From: Takakia lepidozioides
Taxonomy: Eukaryota > Streptophyta > Takakiopsida > Takakiales > Takakiaceae
NCBI GenBank assembly: GCA_030704615.1
Contig: CM060732.1
Coordinates: 20,210,001-20,274,000, forward strand
Direction of reading: 5' to 3'
DNA: 64,000 nt
Part shown: one piece after another, positions 11,558 to 21,143 of the stretch
How the letters are laid out: every line of letters starts with the position of its first letter
Numbering within the stretch: the stretch's first letter is position 1
The notes under the pieces: generated by a model
The model's input: the letters and a program-made list of their open reading frames with translations, nothing else
What the model was told of the DNA's origin: nothing
Database searches by the model: none
Program-made: the position numbers and the translations under genes

Positions 11558-13822
11558 CTAGAAAAGGCTGTTCATCAGCGTGCTAAATGTCGCTGGTGCA
11601 TTGGTGAGCCCAAAAGGCATCACCAAGAACTCGTATGAACCATACCTTGTCCTGCACGCGGTCTTCTCCTCATCTCCTTCCGCCACCCGAATTTGGTGAT
11701 AGCCGGAGCGCAAGTCGATCCGGCTGAAATACTTCGCTCCTGCCAACCGATCAAAGAGGTCGTCGATCCTTGGCAAAGGGTACCGGTTTTTGATAGTCAC
11801 CTTATTCAGAGCCCTGTAATCAACACACATCCGCAGCGTCCCATCCTTCTTGTCTGCAAATAGCACCGGGGCTCCGTAAGGTGACTTACTCGGCCGGATG
11901 TACCCCTTTGACATTAGATCCTTGAGCTGAGTCTTCAGCTCGACCAACTCTCTGTGGCTCAACCGGTAGGGCGCCTTGGCAGGCGGTTCCGATGCCGGTA
12001 TCACCTCAATCTTGTGGTCAACTCCTCTTCGCGGTGGCAAGCCGCTTGGTAAATCCTCCGGCATCACATCCTGGTATTTCTCCAAAATCCCCTTGATCCA
12101 ATCTGGGCTCGGCTCCCCATCGCCTTCTCCTTTCACTTCTCTAATGTAAAGCAAAAACTGGGGCTCGTGTGCCTCCTCCACGGCCCACTCCCTTGCTGAT
12201 AGAATGTTTATTAGCCCTCCCACGGATTTGGGCGTTTCTGACACTCGTAAGACCTCGCCACCATTCCCACATGGCAGCGTGACTACTCTCTTGCGGCCAT
12301 CTATGACCGCTCCGGATTTGCTCAGAAAGGTCATCCCCAAAATGAGATCCACTCCATCGATCTCGCAGATGGTGAAGTTCTCACGTCCCTCCCAACTCCC
12401 CAGTTGAAGAGGAACATCAAACGCCAACCTTGTCGCGAACTGTGGTTCTCCTTTGGCAGAACGCACCTCAATAGAGGCCCCCACGTCACTTGTCGGGAGT
12501 CCCAACTTTCGCGCCGTCGCCGGCGTCATGAAGGAGTGCGACGCTCCTGTGTCCACCAACAACGACACGTTAGTTCCGGATATTATCCCTTCCACGAACA
12601 ATAACTGACTCTCTTTACGCAGGGCGCCAGTTTCCTGATACAACTCACAAGAATAGTTGCCTACCTTGCAAGTCCTGGCAACCACCGCTTCCACCAAGCA
12701 ACTGATGGTATCTTCCGACAGCTCCGTGGTTGCCCGAATCATGTTCAATTGACGAGGTTTTGTGCACTTCTTGGCCATGTGCCCGGGCTCCCCGCAATTG
12801 AAACACACTCCATCAAAGGTCGCCTTCTGTCCGCCATAAGCCGCTCCACCCGCTTTTCCTTTCGAAGCACCGAGTGCCGCCTTGACGTGTGAAGGTCCTC
12901 CCTTCGATTTCCACGTGCCATTATCGCCGCGTGGCCTATCCCACTTCTTTTCCGGTCGGAAGGAGTCACCTTCCCGCCGGGTCTTCTTGTGGTTCAGCTC
13001 CGTACGGCCTTGTCTCTCACCCTTAGGGACATCTGAGAAACATTCAGCCCTCTCAATTGCCTCGTTCAAAGTCTTGGGTGGCTTCTCCTCCAACTTCCGC
13101 CTGGCCCATGGGGCCAGTCCCGCCACAAAGTTGAAGACCATTTCTGGTTCTGCCATGTCCGCGACTTCGAGCAACAGCACATTGAAAGCCTGGACATACC
13201 CCCGAATGTCATATGTTTGCTTTAAATTCCTCATCTTGTCCCGGGCAAGCCAGGACGCGTTGAGGGGCACAAACCGTCTCTTCATCAATTCCTTGAACCC
13301 ACTCCAGTTCAAGGTTTCCGGACTTGGACCTCGGTCGTGAAGGCGTTTCTGCCACCATTGTTGAGCATAGCCCCTCAAATAGGTGGGAGCCACTTCCACG
13401 CAATCCTCGTCACTCAACTTGGCCGCCCGGAAGTACTGCTCCAGCTCCAAGAGCCAGGTGTTGAGTGCCTTCCGATTTCGGACGCCCTCAAAGGTGCCGG
13501 GTTCCTTAGGCTTCACCTTAAACTTTGCTTTAGTGGAAGTGGCATTAGCCGCCTTCAACACGTCTTTCAACGTCCAGCCAAACTGCGCCAACAACCCTTC
13601 CCAAAAGGCTGCCGGCATGGGAGGCATCTCTTGGTTTGTCGGAACTCTCAAGGATTCCTCGGGCTCCGACTCCTCGGATTCCTCCCGCTCTTGGGCGGCC
13701 TCGTTTTCGGAAACATGCATCGCTTCCTCAAACGGCCACCTCGGTGACACGTCGCCCCCATCGGGCTCACCGGGATCATCATCTTTTGGGCTGTTCCGCT
13801 TTCGCTTCGGCTTGCCCGACCC
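11558..13822 (-). pseudogene. Gypsy gag-protease-reverse transcriptase polyprotein, truncated
   Basis: Likely ATG at 13822 ([16 protein letters not shown]). In order: a gag region with [12 protein letters not shown] and a retrotransposon-gag fold; a zinc knuckle [13 protein letters not shown]; an aspartic protease [12 protein letters not shown]; then reverse transcriptase with [35 protein letters not shown] and [21 protein letters not shown]. The frame ends at a TAG (11558-11560) where the related copy at 63 kb has Gln, and resumes as [20 protein letters not shown] (YIDD catalytic motif) up to about 11440. The product would form the retroelement core particle and copy its RNA. Its gag-pol fusion in one frame and the initiator tRNA site fit a plant gypsy lineage; the clade is not assigned. 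Confidence 0.9.
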
Positions 13823-13880
13823 CATGATGAGGCCAATCCCAAGGACGATCGCGTACTGAACTCTAAGCTCTGATACCAAG

Positions 13881-14605
13881 TGTCGCGCACCTCAATTCGG
13901 TAAGCTCCCCCTCAAGTCATAGTTACTCGCTTTGATGCGCGCGCCTGACTCCCAACCGGCCGCCGGGCCAACTTGGAGCTTCGGCTGCTCACCGGGACAT
14001 AACGGTCCCCCCTTTGCTCTCCCGAAAGACCCTCCACCTATTTGGGCCTAGTGGAATTCCCTTTGGTAGTTGGCAGTCCGGAACAGCTCCCCACTCTTTG
14101 GTCGCTTTCCGGCTCGCTCGCTTACTCACTAGTTTTTGGTCACCAACGGGCTTGCACCGTTCTCGGGGTTACTACTCCCTATATATACTTCTGTAGCTGT
14201 CCACGGGGGTTTCACAACCAGCCATGCCATTTTATGGCGAACCACCACAGAGACCCTCGATTCCCGGTGGTGAGTCGCGGTGAGTCTTGGCCCACTCACC
14301 GCGGCCCCAATGGACCGTGATGAGTCCCAAGACTCCCCACGACTCCCACCTCGAGGTCTCCACCCCATGGTGAGTCCTATGCTACCCCCACTAAGTCCCG
14401 CTAAGCTACCACCACCCCTTGTGGAGCCACCCCCACCGCAACCCGGTGTGCGGGGCTCCACCTAGTGAGTGCCTCCGCCTCCTTGAGTGCCTTGGGCACT
14501 CAAGGGTGCTTCAGCCCCCCATACCTATCGCTGCCACTGCCCCCACCATAGGGGCAGCCCCTCATGTGTCCCGACCCCCTGCCCTCACGACAAAGGGCCG
14601 CGACA
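13881..14605 (-). repeat. 5' LTR of the gypsy element in D
   Basis: The boundaries are set by TGTCGCG next to the primer site on one side and CGCGACA at the other, giving the TG...CA form expected of LTRs. The region contains runs of GGTGAGTC and CCACC words but no gene. Confidence 0.75.
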
Positions 14606-15652
14606 ATTGTCGTGCTAGGTAACGACGGAGGTTGCGGAATCGAATGGCACGTACCCCCATCAGACACCATCCTGTACCGAGCTGTGGGAATGCCCATTCC
14701 CTTTCCGAATCAGTCGCTGCCCACACCATCCACAAAGGAGTCCGGAAACCGACAGGCGGCCACTGCCAACAGAGAGGTATGCAACGATAATCATTCCCGA
14801 CCTGGACCGTCAAGACCCTCCATAGCTTCTCGTGTGGACGTATTCGACATTTCCGACGAGGAAGATGATTGCATTGAGGTACCCATGTCCTCCACACGGT
14901 CGTTCAAATCCGGCATGGACGTCTCTGTAGGTGCTACGCATGTGCCCTCGAGCATAACTCCAACCCGGTCCATTGTGCAGCTCCTACGACAACATCACCT
15001 CGATGGTTCTCGCTCCGAGCTGGCTGCTCTCGACTATGCCAAATTCCCAGTCAGAAATGTAACGTTTCTGCCTCCCGAAGTCAATGGCAATGTCATCTTC
15101 GAGTTTCCACCTGTTTCTTCGTCAAACAAAGCCTCCAGGATGTTAACAGACATGGATCGAAAGCATGACGGACACCCCTGGTGTGTGACGAAGACCAGTA
15201 GCACGAAAATTGCTGATGGTGTTCGTGTACGATATGATGGGACACGACAGCTCTAAGCATCCTACACACCGTTGGGGGAAACCGAAGAGGCGGCGACCTC
15301 CCTCAAAAGTGAGACAAGGATGGGGAATGCACTTCGGATGAACTGTACAATCCAGAGCTCGACAGAAGTGCCCCCACCAGGATTCGGGCGTGTGTATCAG
15401 ATGGCCACGGCGGGCTCAGCTGTTCGCAATGAGGTGTACACCATCACCATTTCAGAATTACCCACCTGCAATTGCACCGACTTCCAGATCATGGCGAACA
15501 AGGGGGCATCATACTGCCCTTGCAAGCATTTGTACTACGTGTACCTAAAGAGACTCCGTTGTAATTCCACAACTCATCACTTCATACATGCACCAGGGTT
15601 GAGCCCCCAGGAGGTTCACACTCTTCTGAATATGGATCCAGGGGACCAGTGA
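14606..15652 (+). pseudogene. Copy D transposase, C-terminal part with SWIM finger, DDE core deleted
   Basis: The frame resumes after the LTR with GIEWHVPPSDTILYRAVG, equivalent to the SQWRVPPGRYRVVG stretch of the B and C transposases. It then has an acidic DISDEEDDCIEV stretch and MDRKHDGHPWCVTKTSS. The frame stops at 15256. The next recognisable part (15272-15652) is the SWIM zinc finger: CNC followed after about 16 residues by CPCKH, then the SPQEVHTLLNMD tail. The roughly 600-residue middle that carries the catalytic residues in B and C is absent, not just mutated. Retention of a clean DNA-binding finger without a catalytic core is notable. The element must depend on another copy for movement. 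Confidence 0.7.
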
Positions 15653-16424
15653 GCTTGGCTTGCGGTCCCAATACAATGGTACGCCCATCCTTTTCGGATA
15701 GTAGAACTGTACTGCTGCCAGTACCTCAGACTCTGGCCACAGAAACGTCCGACATATGTCTTGCCTACCAGTAATCTGTTTTGCTCGAACTAAGATATTA
15801 CTATATCGTTCATTTGTTTCCACGTGCATGTATTTTTGTATGTTGGAGGGTTCATGTTTTTCTGCTTTCCGAAAACTTGCTTTCCTCATTCGACCTCCGA
15901 CAAGGAAATGCGGCGCCGCATTTCCAAGTATCGTCGTAGGTACTGGTAGAGGCGGCCTTCGCCAACACCAAACTGCTCCGAAATTTCGCACGTGCGAACC
16001 CTAATGCGGCACCTTATTTCCCAGTTCAGTTGCAAACCTTTCCCGCCGAATACCCGAAGAAGACAGAATTGTGAAGTACTGCAGACTGTATTGGTGCAGA
16101 CTCCATTGGTTCAATCGCGGCAAAAGGGTCAGCTTCATTCCAATGTTAAGGCATGTAAAACCGCGGAATACTCTATACAGGCCAGTATGCGACGTCCTTT
16201 TGCAGTGGTATACTGGATTTCCCGTTGCACGGTCACTTATTTCCATGAGCGGATCTATAAAACCATGAGCGGACTTGTTACTGACAACATATCTTCGCCG
16301 CATTACATGATCTGGAACGTCCAAAAACGGCAAGGTCAAATTAAAAAACTATTATTTTAATACTTGTTTAATCTGCCGCATTTCCAAATTTGGAGGAGTC
16401 CGCTCATGAAATCCGCGTATCTTA
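15653..16424. repeat. Right subterminal region of D with palindromes
   Basis: No supported gene. It carries a perfect D-type palindrome at 15904-15925 (arms GGAAATGCGG, centre CG), a degenerate one at 16001-16021, and half a site (CTGCCGCATTTCC) at about 16373. Confidence 0.7.
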
Positions 16425-16504
16425 GACTTCGGCTCACCGCTCATGCGGCTCATGCGGCTCATGGCTCATGGCTCATGGTTTCTGCTCATGAAATAGTAAA
16501 CCTC
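16425..16504. repeat. Right inverted end of D
   Basis: Repeated GCTCATG words ending in GCTCATGAAATAG, the reverse complement of the left end, up to CCTC at 16504. Confidence 0.75.
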
Positions 16505-17266
16505 AAATTGATGCGCAATGAAGCTGGGTTGGAGGGGCAGCATCAGTCCAAGAGGCAGAAGTAGGATACGACTGTGGCAGATCCACTAGCTTCAAAGAAA
16601 CCACAAGATGATGTTTCCATAGTTCTTGTGCAGGATGGGGAACAGCAGCACAGAGGGCTGTTGTTACTGGAAGCACGGCCTGTGGAGAGGGAGGAAGAAG
16701 TCACCTCAGTACCACAGCCATCACAGCCAGTTGACTCAATTGTTCTGGGGGTCACTCAGATAGTACATGCTGTTACACCAGAGCCTATTGCTCTTGAAGG
16801 AGAAGGGCTGGACATTCCCACTACAGAGCAGGTAGTGGCAGAAATTGAGAAGGGGGACCTTCTCTATGAAAACTCTGGCTTGGGCAGGGAACCAGTGGTG
16901 CCAAAGATGCCGAGTTTGACCGAGGGAATTCCTGCTATGCATGTGATGCTCGAACCTGTGGAGGAGGTTCCAGAGGTAGAAAGTGGGGGCATTGCAGCAC
17001 CTGTGGAGAATGAGGTCGTTCAGGACGAAGATCTTGTGGGAACATGGCCTAAATGGTTGGTGAAACCTCACACATCCCCACCCCTACAGATGCACTATCC
17101 TCCGTCAATTGTGGCATCTTGGCCATTGAGGCTACAAGGGCCTTCCACCCCTGAGTCTTGCAAAAGTTGTGCTCGATGGCGGGGGAGGCCTCTGAAACTT
17201 CTTTTTCTACACATGACATACAAATGCAATGACAGGTCAGAATTCATAATGGAAGGGAGAAGCTAA
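16505..17266 (+). pseudogene. Split coiled-coil gene, segment 2
   Basis: Starting with the duplicated Lys-Leu-Met codons the frame runs KLMRNEAGLEGQHQSKRQK, a TAG near 16562, then DTTVADPLASKKPQDDVSIV and a Pro/Val/Glu-rich stretch with many short acidic repeats, for example PSLTEGIPAMHVMLEPVEEV. It fits an extended, disordered linker between the N-terminal part and the coiled coil at 20.2 kb. The frame ends at 17266 where unrelated sequence begins. Confidence 0.5.
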
Positions 17267-17300
17267 AAAAGAAGAATGGGTATGACAAGAGAAAGAACAC

Positions 17301-18230
17301 TTACGAATCGGGTGACAAAACTCTTGCTCCGCCGGGGCCCCACTTGTGTGTTGATTCCGCACACTTCTCAAGGCGGGCGGCAGTTGCTGCATGTCCCCTT
17401 GCGAAGATCTCCGCCTTCAGCTCTTCCCTCTCCCCTGCGATGAGAGCCTCCCAAGATTCCTGTCCACCCCCAACAAAGACACTATAAATGTTAATGAACA
17501 CCATACCGCAATGAACATGCATTCAAAGACGCCAATGACAAGTGAAGTGTGTCTTGCCTTGGTTATTACATGTGGCATGGTCGTTGGTTTGACCCCCGCC
17601 TTGAGTGCCTTGCGAATGGTTTGTCGCGCACGGTACCTCTTGTCCTTGAGGTTCTTTCCCACCAGCTCCAAGAGCTTCCCCTCATTCCACTCACCTGGAA
17701 ATGTGCCCTCAAGTGCTTGCACGAATGCTCGCCTATGGCGATGTGATTGGCGTGGCCAATCAATATGCCAAGGGAACCACCTCGCCGCCAAGTCGAAGGC
17801 TACTCTTTTCATGACCTCCCAATACTCACCAATGGGGTCACCGACCTTATTGGTCTCTAAGGGGGGCAACTTCATCTTTGGCAAATCAAGGTTGCGGGGA
17901 CCCGAGGTCTTTACCTCGTCCACACTCTTCTAAACTACCTCTCCCTTGTCTTTTGTTGCCCCGCTAATGCCCTCCGCCGGCTGCACGCTCATCTGAACTA
18001 GCTCCCCCTTGTCTTTTGTTCCCCCACTAGTGCCCTCCCCCGGCTGCACCTCTCTCCTTCTACGCCTCCTTCTCTTACGCTCCCTCTCCTGGGCATGTCA
18101 TTTCCCCTTCCCCTCCACTACTTCCCTACCCTCCTTGATGATTAGGGGAACCTCAGGGACACAACGTCTTTTCATCTTCCTCTTACCACCCATCAAGGCA
18201 CCTGCATCTCGGAAAAACTGCAAGTAAATC
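17301..18230 (-). pseudogene. Unidentified reverse-strand gene, possibly Ptta/En-Spm-type plant transposon protein
   Basis: The reverse frame reads, from about 18190, MGGKRKMKRRCVPEV, a basic KRRRRRREV stretch, two repeats of GTSGGTKDKGELV-like sequence, then from about 17923 VDEVKTSGPRNLDLPK and LDLAARWFPWHIDWP through KNLKDKRYRARQTIRKALKA to about 17560. A second exon (to 17301) has GGQESWEALIAGEREELKAE. The basic KDKRYRARQ helix followed by a charged helical region is like Transposase_24 (Ptta/En/Spm) proteins of plants, but the match is judged by eye and weak. Stops occur near 18105 and 17932. It could instead be a host nuclear protein. It lies in the block that interrupts the coiled-coil gene. 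Confidence 0.35.
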
Positions 18231-19057
18231 CATAAATACCTTCACAATGAGTATGATTGTAGAACTTTGCAAGACAGTCTCAGACAGTATTGAATGAGAT
18301 GCTTCCAACAACTATACCGTGAATCAATCAGCTTCCTTCCATTAAAAGAGCCTCCATATGGCCTGCATGCATTGCCTTGAGCTCATTGTCATCCTATTCC
18401 AAAGAAGCCCCTACTCTACAATGTTACATCTCTCAGAAACCCATCTCCTCATTATTTGTCCTCAATTTCCCCTTCCTTTTGTCTGCTTTGCCAGAAACAG
18501 ATTGGAGAAAAATTTCCATGGATAACTACTATAAAATCCAACAATCAGAACAGACTCTCATGCCAAACTAATGCAGGCCATCCTTTATCATGCCATCCAG
18601 CACGTCATCTTCCTTCCTTCCTGCGTACCATCAGTGGTTTACCGCTTAACAGGTTACTATCTGGTGAAGTCCCTTTGTAGATGAAATTCTTCACACATCA
18701 GTACATGCAGTAGCCTTATGGCCATTAATCCCACAGGATACAATCCATCCTAATTGTGTAAGATTTTTTATATTAAACTACCATAGTTATGACTGCAATC
18801 TCTTATTGGTGAGGTTGGGATTCACTCTTCCTGCTCCAGAGCATAAGAGGTATATTTAATTGCAGAAAGTGTGACCGTCAAAGTAGTTCAAATTGTAATA
18901 TTTCTTGAGAGGGGAGCTGCAAATGTGATACTAGTGTAACCACCATCACTAATCTCAACATACCAACAGACTGTCATGATTCCTCTGCCACTAGTGATAG
19001 TCAAGAAGGCAATGATTATAAGGAATGGTCGATATCATGACTTCTTTGTAGCTCAAT
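18231..19057. other. Non-coding stretch
   Basis: No frame with recognisable content, no RNA gene and no clear repeat seen. Composition is AT-rich compared with the block that follows. Confidence 0.5.
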
Positions 19058-19815
19058 CACTACTACGTTTGGGGGGGGGGGGGGGGGGGGGGTTAGCAAT
19101 GCCTCAGCGACCTCCAAACGCCGCGCCTAGCGACGGAAATACACTACAGCGCCCGGGGCGCGCCGGGGACAAATTGCGACGTCGGGAAGTCGCCGCCACG
19201 TCGGTCCGACGTCACTCCCGGAACGTCGCAAATTAGCGACCTAGGGGAATCGCTAATCCCCCGGGTCCCCCTGGCCACGACCAGCGACGGCGGAATGTCG
19301 CCGCCCCTCCGGGGCGTCGCAACAAAGGGCAAGGAGGGGGGTCCATCCCTCCCCCTGCGTCATGGGACAGTCGCAAGGACATTGCCCATCCCCAGAAATA
19401 GCCACGCGCCGGCATCGCCGACACGTCGCACCTGGGACATTAAAGCCCCCGCTCTGCGATGCCTGGACATCGCAGATGGGGTCTATTCTGCCTAGGGGAC
19501 TGGCGACGCCCGGGAATCACCATGACGTCGCTGCCATCTGGGGGCGTCGCTAGACCCCCATGGGTAGGGAGGTTCTCTGGCGACGCCCAGGAATCGCACG
19601 GGTCGTCGCTAGCTCCATGGGAGGGAACGTTCTTATGCGACTCCCTGGAGTCGTAACAACGTTGCAGCCCCTGGGCGGCGTCGCTAGCTCCACATTGGTG
19701 TGGTTCTGTTGTGACTGCTGGGAATCGCAAGAGCATCGCTGGTCGCCCCCGGCGTCGCTGGGTGGGAGGGTAGCCAGCTGGTATTTGGGGTGGGGTTTTG
19801 GGTTTTTTTTTTTGT

Positions 19816-19856
<41 letters not shown>
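19058..19856. repeat. GC-rich diverged tandem block bounded by G homopolymers
   Basis: A run of 22 G (19071-19092) and a run of 39 G (19818-19856) bracket about 725 bp packed with GCGACG and CGTCGC words. From 19501 on, diverged units of about 60-75 bp begin GCGACGCCCGGGAATC or similar and end with a CGTCGCTAG-like word. The block starts after CACTACTACG (19058), which resembles a CACTA-type transposon tip, and subterminal GC repeats are typical of such elements; no matching inverted tip was found. The exact length of the G runs may be an assembly artefact. Confidence 0.55.
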
Positions 19857-19858
<2 letters not shown>

Positions 19859-20044
19859 CTTGGGGGTTGGGGTGTGCCTCGTGCTTGCAAGAATTGCATG
19901 CATTCTAATCTATAGGTCGACACACCAAATCCACATGTCCATTAAGGTTAGAATGAGGATAAGAAAAATATACATAAAGCGAGTACTACCTATACATGTC
20001 TCTAACTGGGAACCATCCCTCACTCCTCATCACCTGAGTCATAG

Positions 20045-20503
20045 GTGTACTCATCCGAGGAATGCAAGCTACGCTGGGCCTCCAATTTGGAAGATGATGA
20101 GGCCAAGTCCGAGATTACATCATCCTTCGAACCACCCCCTACTACTGGCTTTCCCCCATCCGGCCGAGCCACTGAGGTGGGAGAACCTTCAAACCATGTG
20201 AAAGCATGTGAGAGAGGAACTCAAGCAGGAGTTTGAGGGTAGAATTGCCACTGAGTGTGCAAACAAGGTGGATGTGGAGGCCAACCTCAAGTTGCAGAAA
20301 GAATTGGAGGACACCAAGGCTGCCCTGCAGCTAGCAAAGGGGAATATGATTGAAGCGGGTCTGGAGCAGGAGAAGTTGCATGAAGCACATAAGCAGCAGC
20401 TATACCAATTGCAGGTGAAGCATGATGGCAAATTGCAGGAAGTGAAGGTACTCCATACGGAATTGGAAGCAGTTCATCAGAGAATGACCATACAATGTGC
20501 CAC
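20045..20503 (+). pseudogene. Split coiled-coil gene, segment 3 (coiled coil)
   Basis: An acidic lead-in (NLEDDEAKSEITSSFEPP) leads, after a probable one-base deletion near 20210, into a clear heptad-rich helix: EELKQEFEGRIATECANKVD, then LQKELEDTKAALQLAKGNMI and HTELEAVHQRMTIQCAT. The frame is cut by element B exactly within the codons for Gln-Cys-Ala and continues at 31987 with QCATLTTALEVNRQ. The lead-in also has a clean reverse reading ending SSDEYTYDSGDEE, so its assignment to this gene is uncertain; the helix is firm. Confidence 0.6.
20494..20503. repeat. Left target-site duplication of element B
   Basis: CAATGTGCCA, identical to 31987-31996. Removing B and one copy restores the coiled-coil reading frame. 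Confidence 0.9.
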
Positions 20504-20700
20504 AACGACGCAATGGCATGAGCGTTGCACGTGAGCGCGCGAGCGTACGCTCACGCAGGAGTGACGTGGCGTGAGCGTACGCTCACGCCAGCTGACGTGG
20601 CGTGAGCCTGCACACACGCTGACGTGGCGTGAGCGTCATGTCAGCATGCTGATGTGGCGGTAAATGATGACGTGGCACTGTCCGCCAACTGCCATGTCAG
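20504..20700. repeat. Left inverted end and subterminal repeats of B
   Basis: GTGAGCG-rich inverted end, then at least three copies of TGACGTGGCGTGAGC spaced about 25-30 bp apart. ACGTGGC is the core of plant G-box/ABRE elements, so the subterminal repeats could bind bZIP factors as well as transposase; this is inference. CGTGAGCGTACGCTCACG is a local palindrome. Confidence 0.75.
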
Positions 20701-21143
20701 CATTAACATGCGCCGCCTATAACCGTGGATGGTCCTATGACCGTGGAATTAATGCAGGGAATCTTGCCTAAATAGAATCAAGACGAGCGTTGAGTCCTAC
20801 AATTGCAGCATCCAACATTGTGCAATTACAAATGCTTGTTTCACTTTTACAATTACGAGGACGACAAAATATCCTCACAAAGTGTGCGCCATAAAGGCTG
20901 CCACGAGAAGACTTCCTCCCTCCTTAAATAACAATGAGAGTTATGATCATCTTCAAAAGATGATTGTAGTGCATAGCGACAGCAAGACATGTAGACTTTG
21001 AACGGTGCAATGACAAATGTGCACTACCTAAAAGTTGTCACTCAGAGCTCACTCCGTATAGTTGGAGGCCATATCATTGCACAGCCGACGAATTGATGTG
21101 AATTACACATTTCAAATCATGGTCATCCACATACCACATTACA
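20701..21143. other. B left spacer downstream of the transposase gene
   Basis: No supported gene. Contains the TATGACCGTGGAATT subterminal motif (about 20735) shared in diverged form with C and D, then the presumed 3' untranslated region of the transposase. Confidence 0.45.

Larger units (their letters stand above)
11438..14605 (-). mobile_element. Ty3/gypsy retrotransposon inserted in element D, 3'-truncated
   Basis: Reverse orientation. The 5' LTR is at 13881-14605 (about 725 bp, starting TGTCGCG and ending CGCGACA on the plus strand). The primer-binding site TGGTATCAGAGC, complementary to initiator tRNA-Met, reads on the minus strand at 13867-13878. A single gag-pol frame follows, then breaks off after the reverse transcriptase motif and LREGKLY at about 11438. 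RNase H, integrase and 3' LTR are missing. Left-end sequence matching the LTR and a target duplication were looked for and not found, so a deletion accompanied or followed insertion. A related fragment lies at 63003-63690. Confidence 0.85.
4056..16504. mobile_element. Element D: two-gene Mutator-like transposon (12.4 kb, with nested gypsy element)
   Basis: The ends are inverted: the left begins GGGGGCTGCTATTTCATGAG, and the right end, reverse-complemented, begins GAGGTTTACTATTTCATGAG. CTATTTCATGAGC (13 bases) is identical in both, followed by runs of CATGAGC words. A 9-bp direct repeat with one mismatch flanks it. Inside, from left to right: a small ORF (4519-5289, minus), the ParB/methyltransferase-like gene (5953 to about 11076, minus), and a divergent transposase gene (from 11255, plus) split by a gypsy retrotransposon (11438-14605) and ending at 15652. 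Copy-specific palindromes based on AAATGCGG-CCGCATTT recur throughout. The transposase lacks its catalytic centre, so this copy is non-autonomous. It is the most decayed and probably the oldest of the three bounded copies. Confidence 0.8.

Noticed and set aside
14129-14465. Reverse and forward open frames in the LTR
   Set aside because: They arise from low-complexity GGTGAGTC/CCACC repeats within the LTR.
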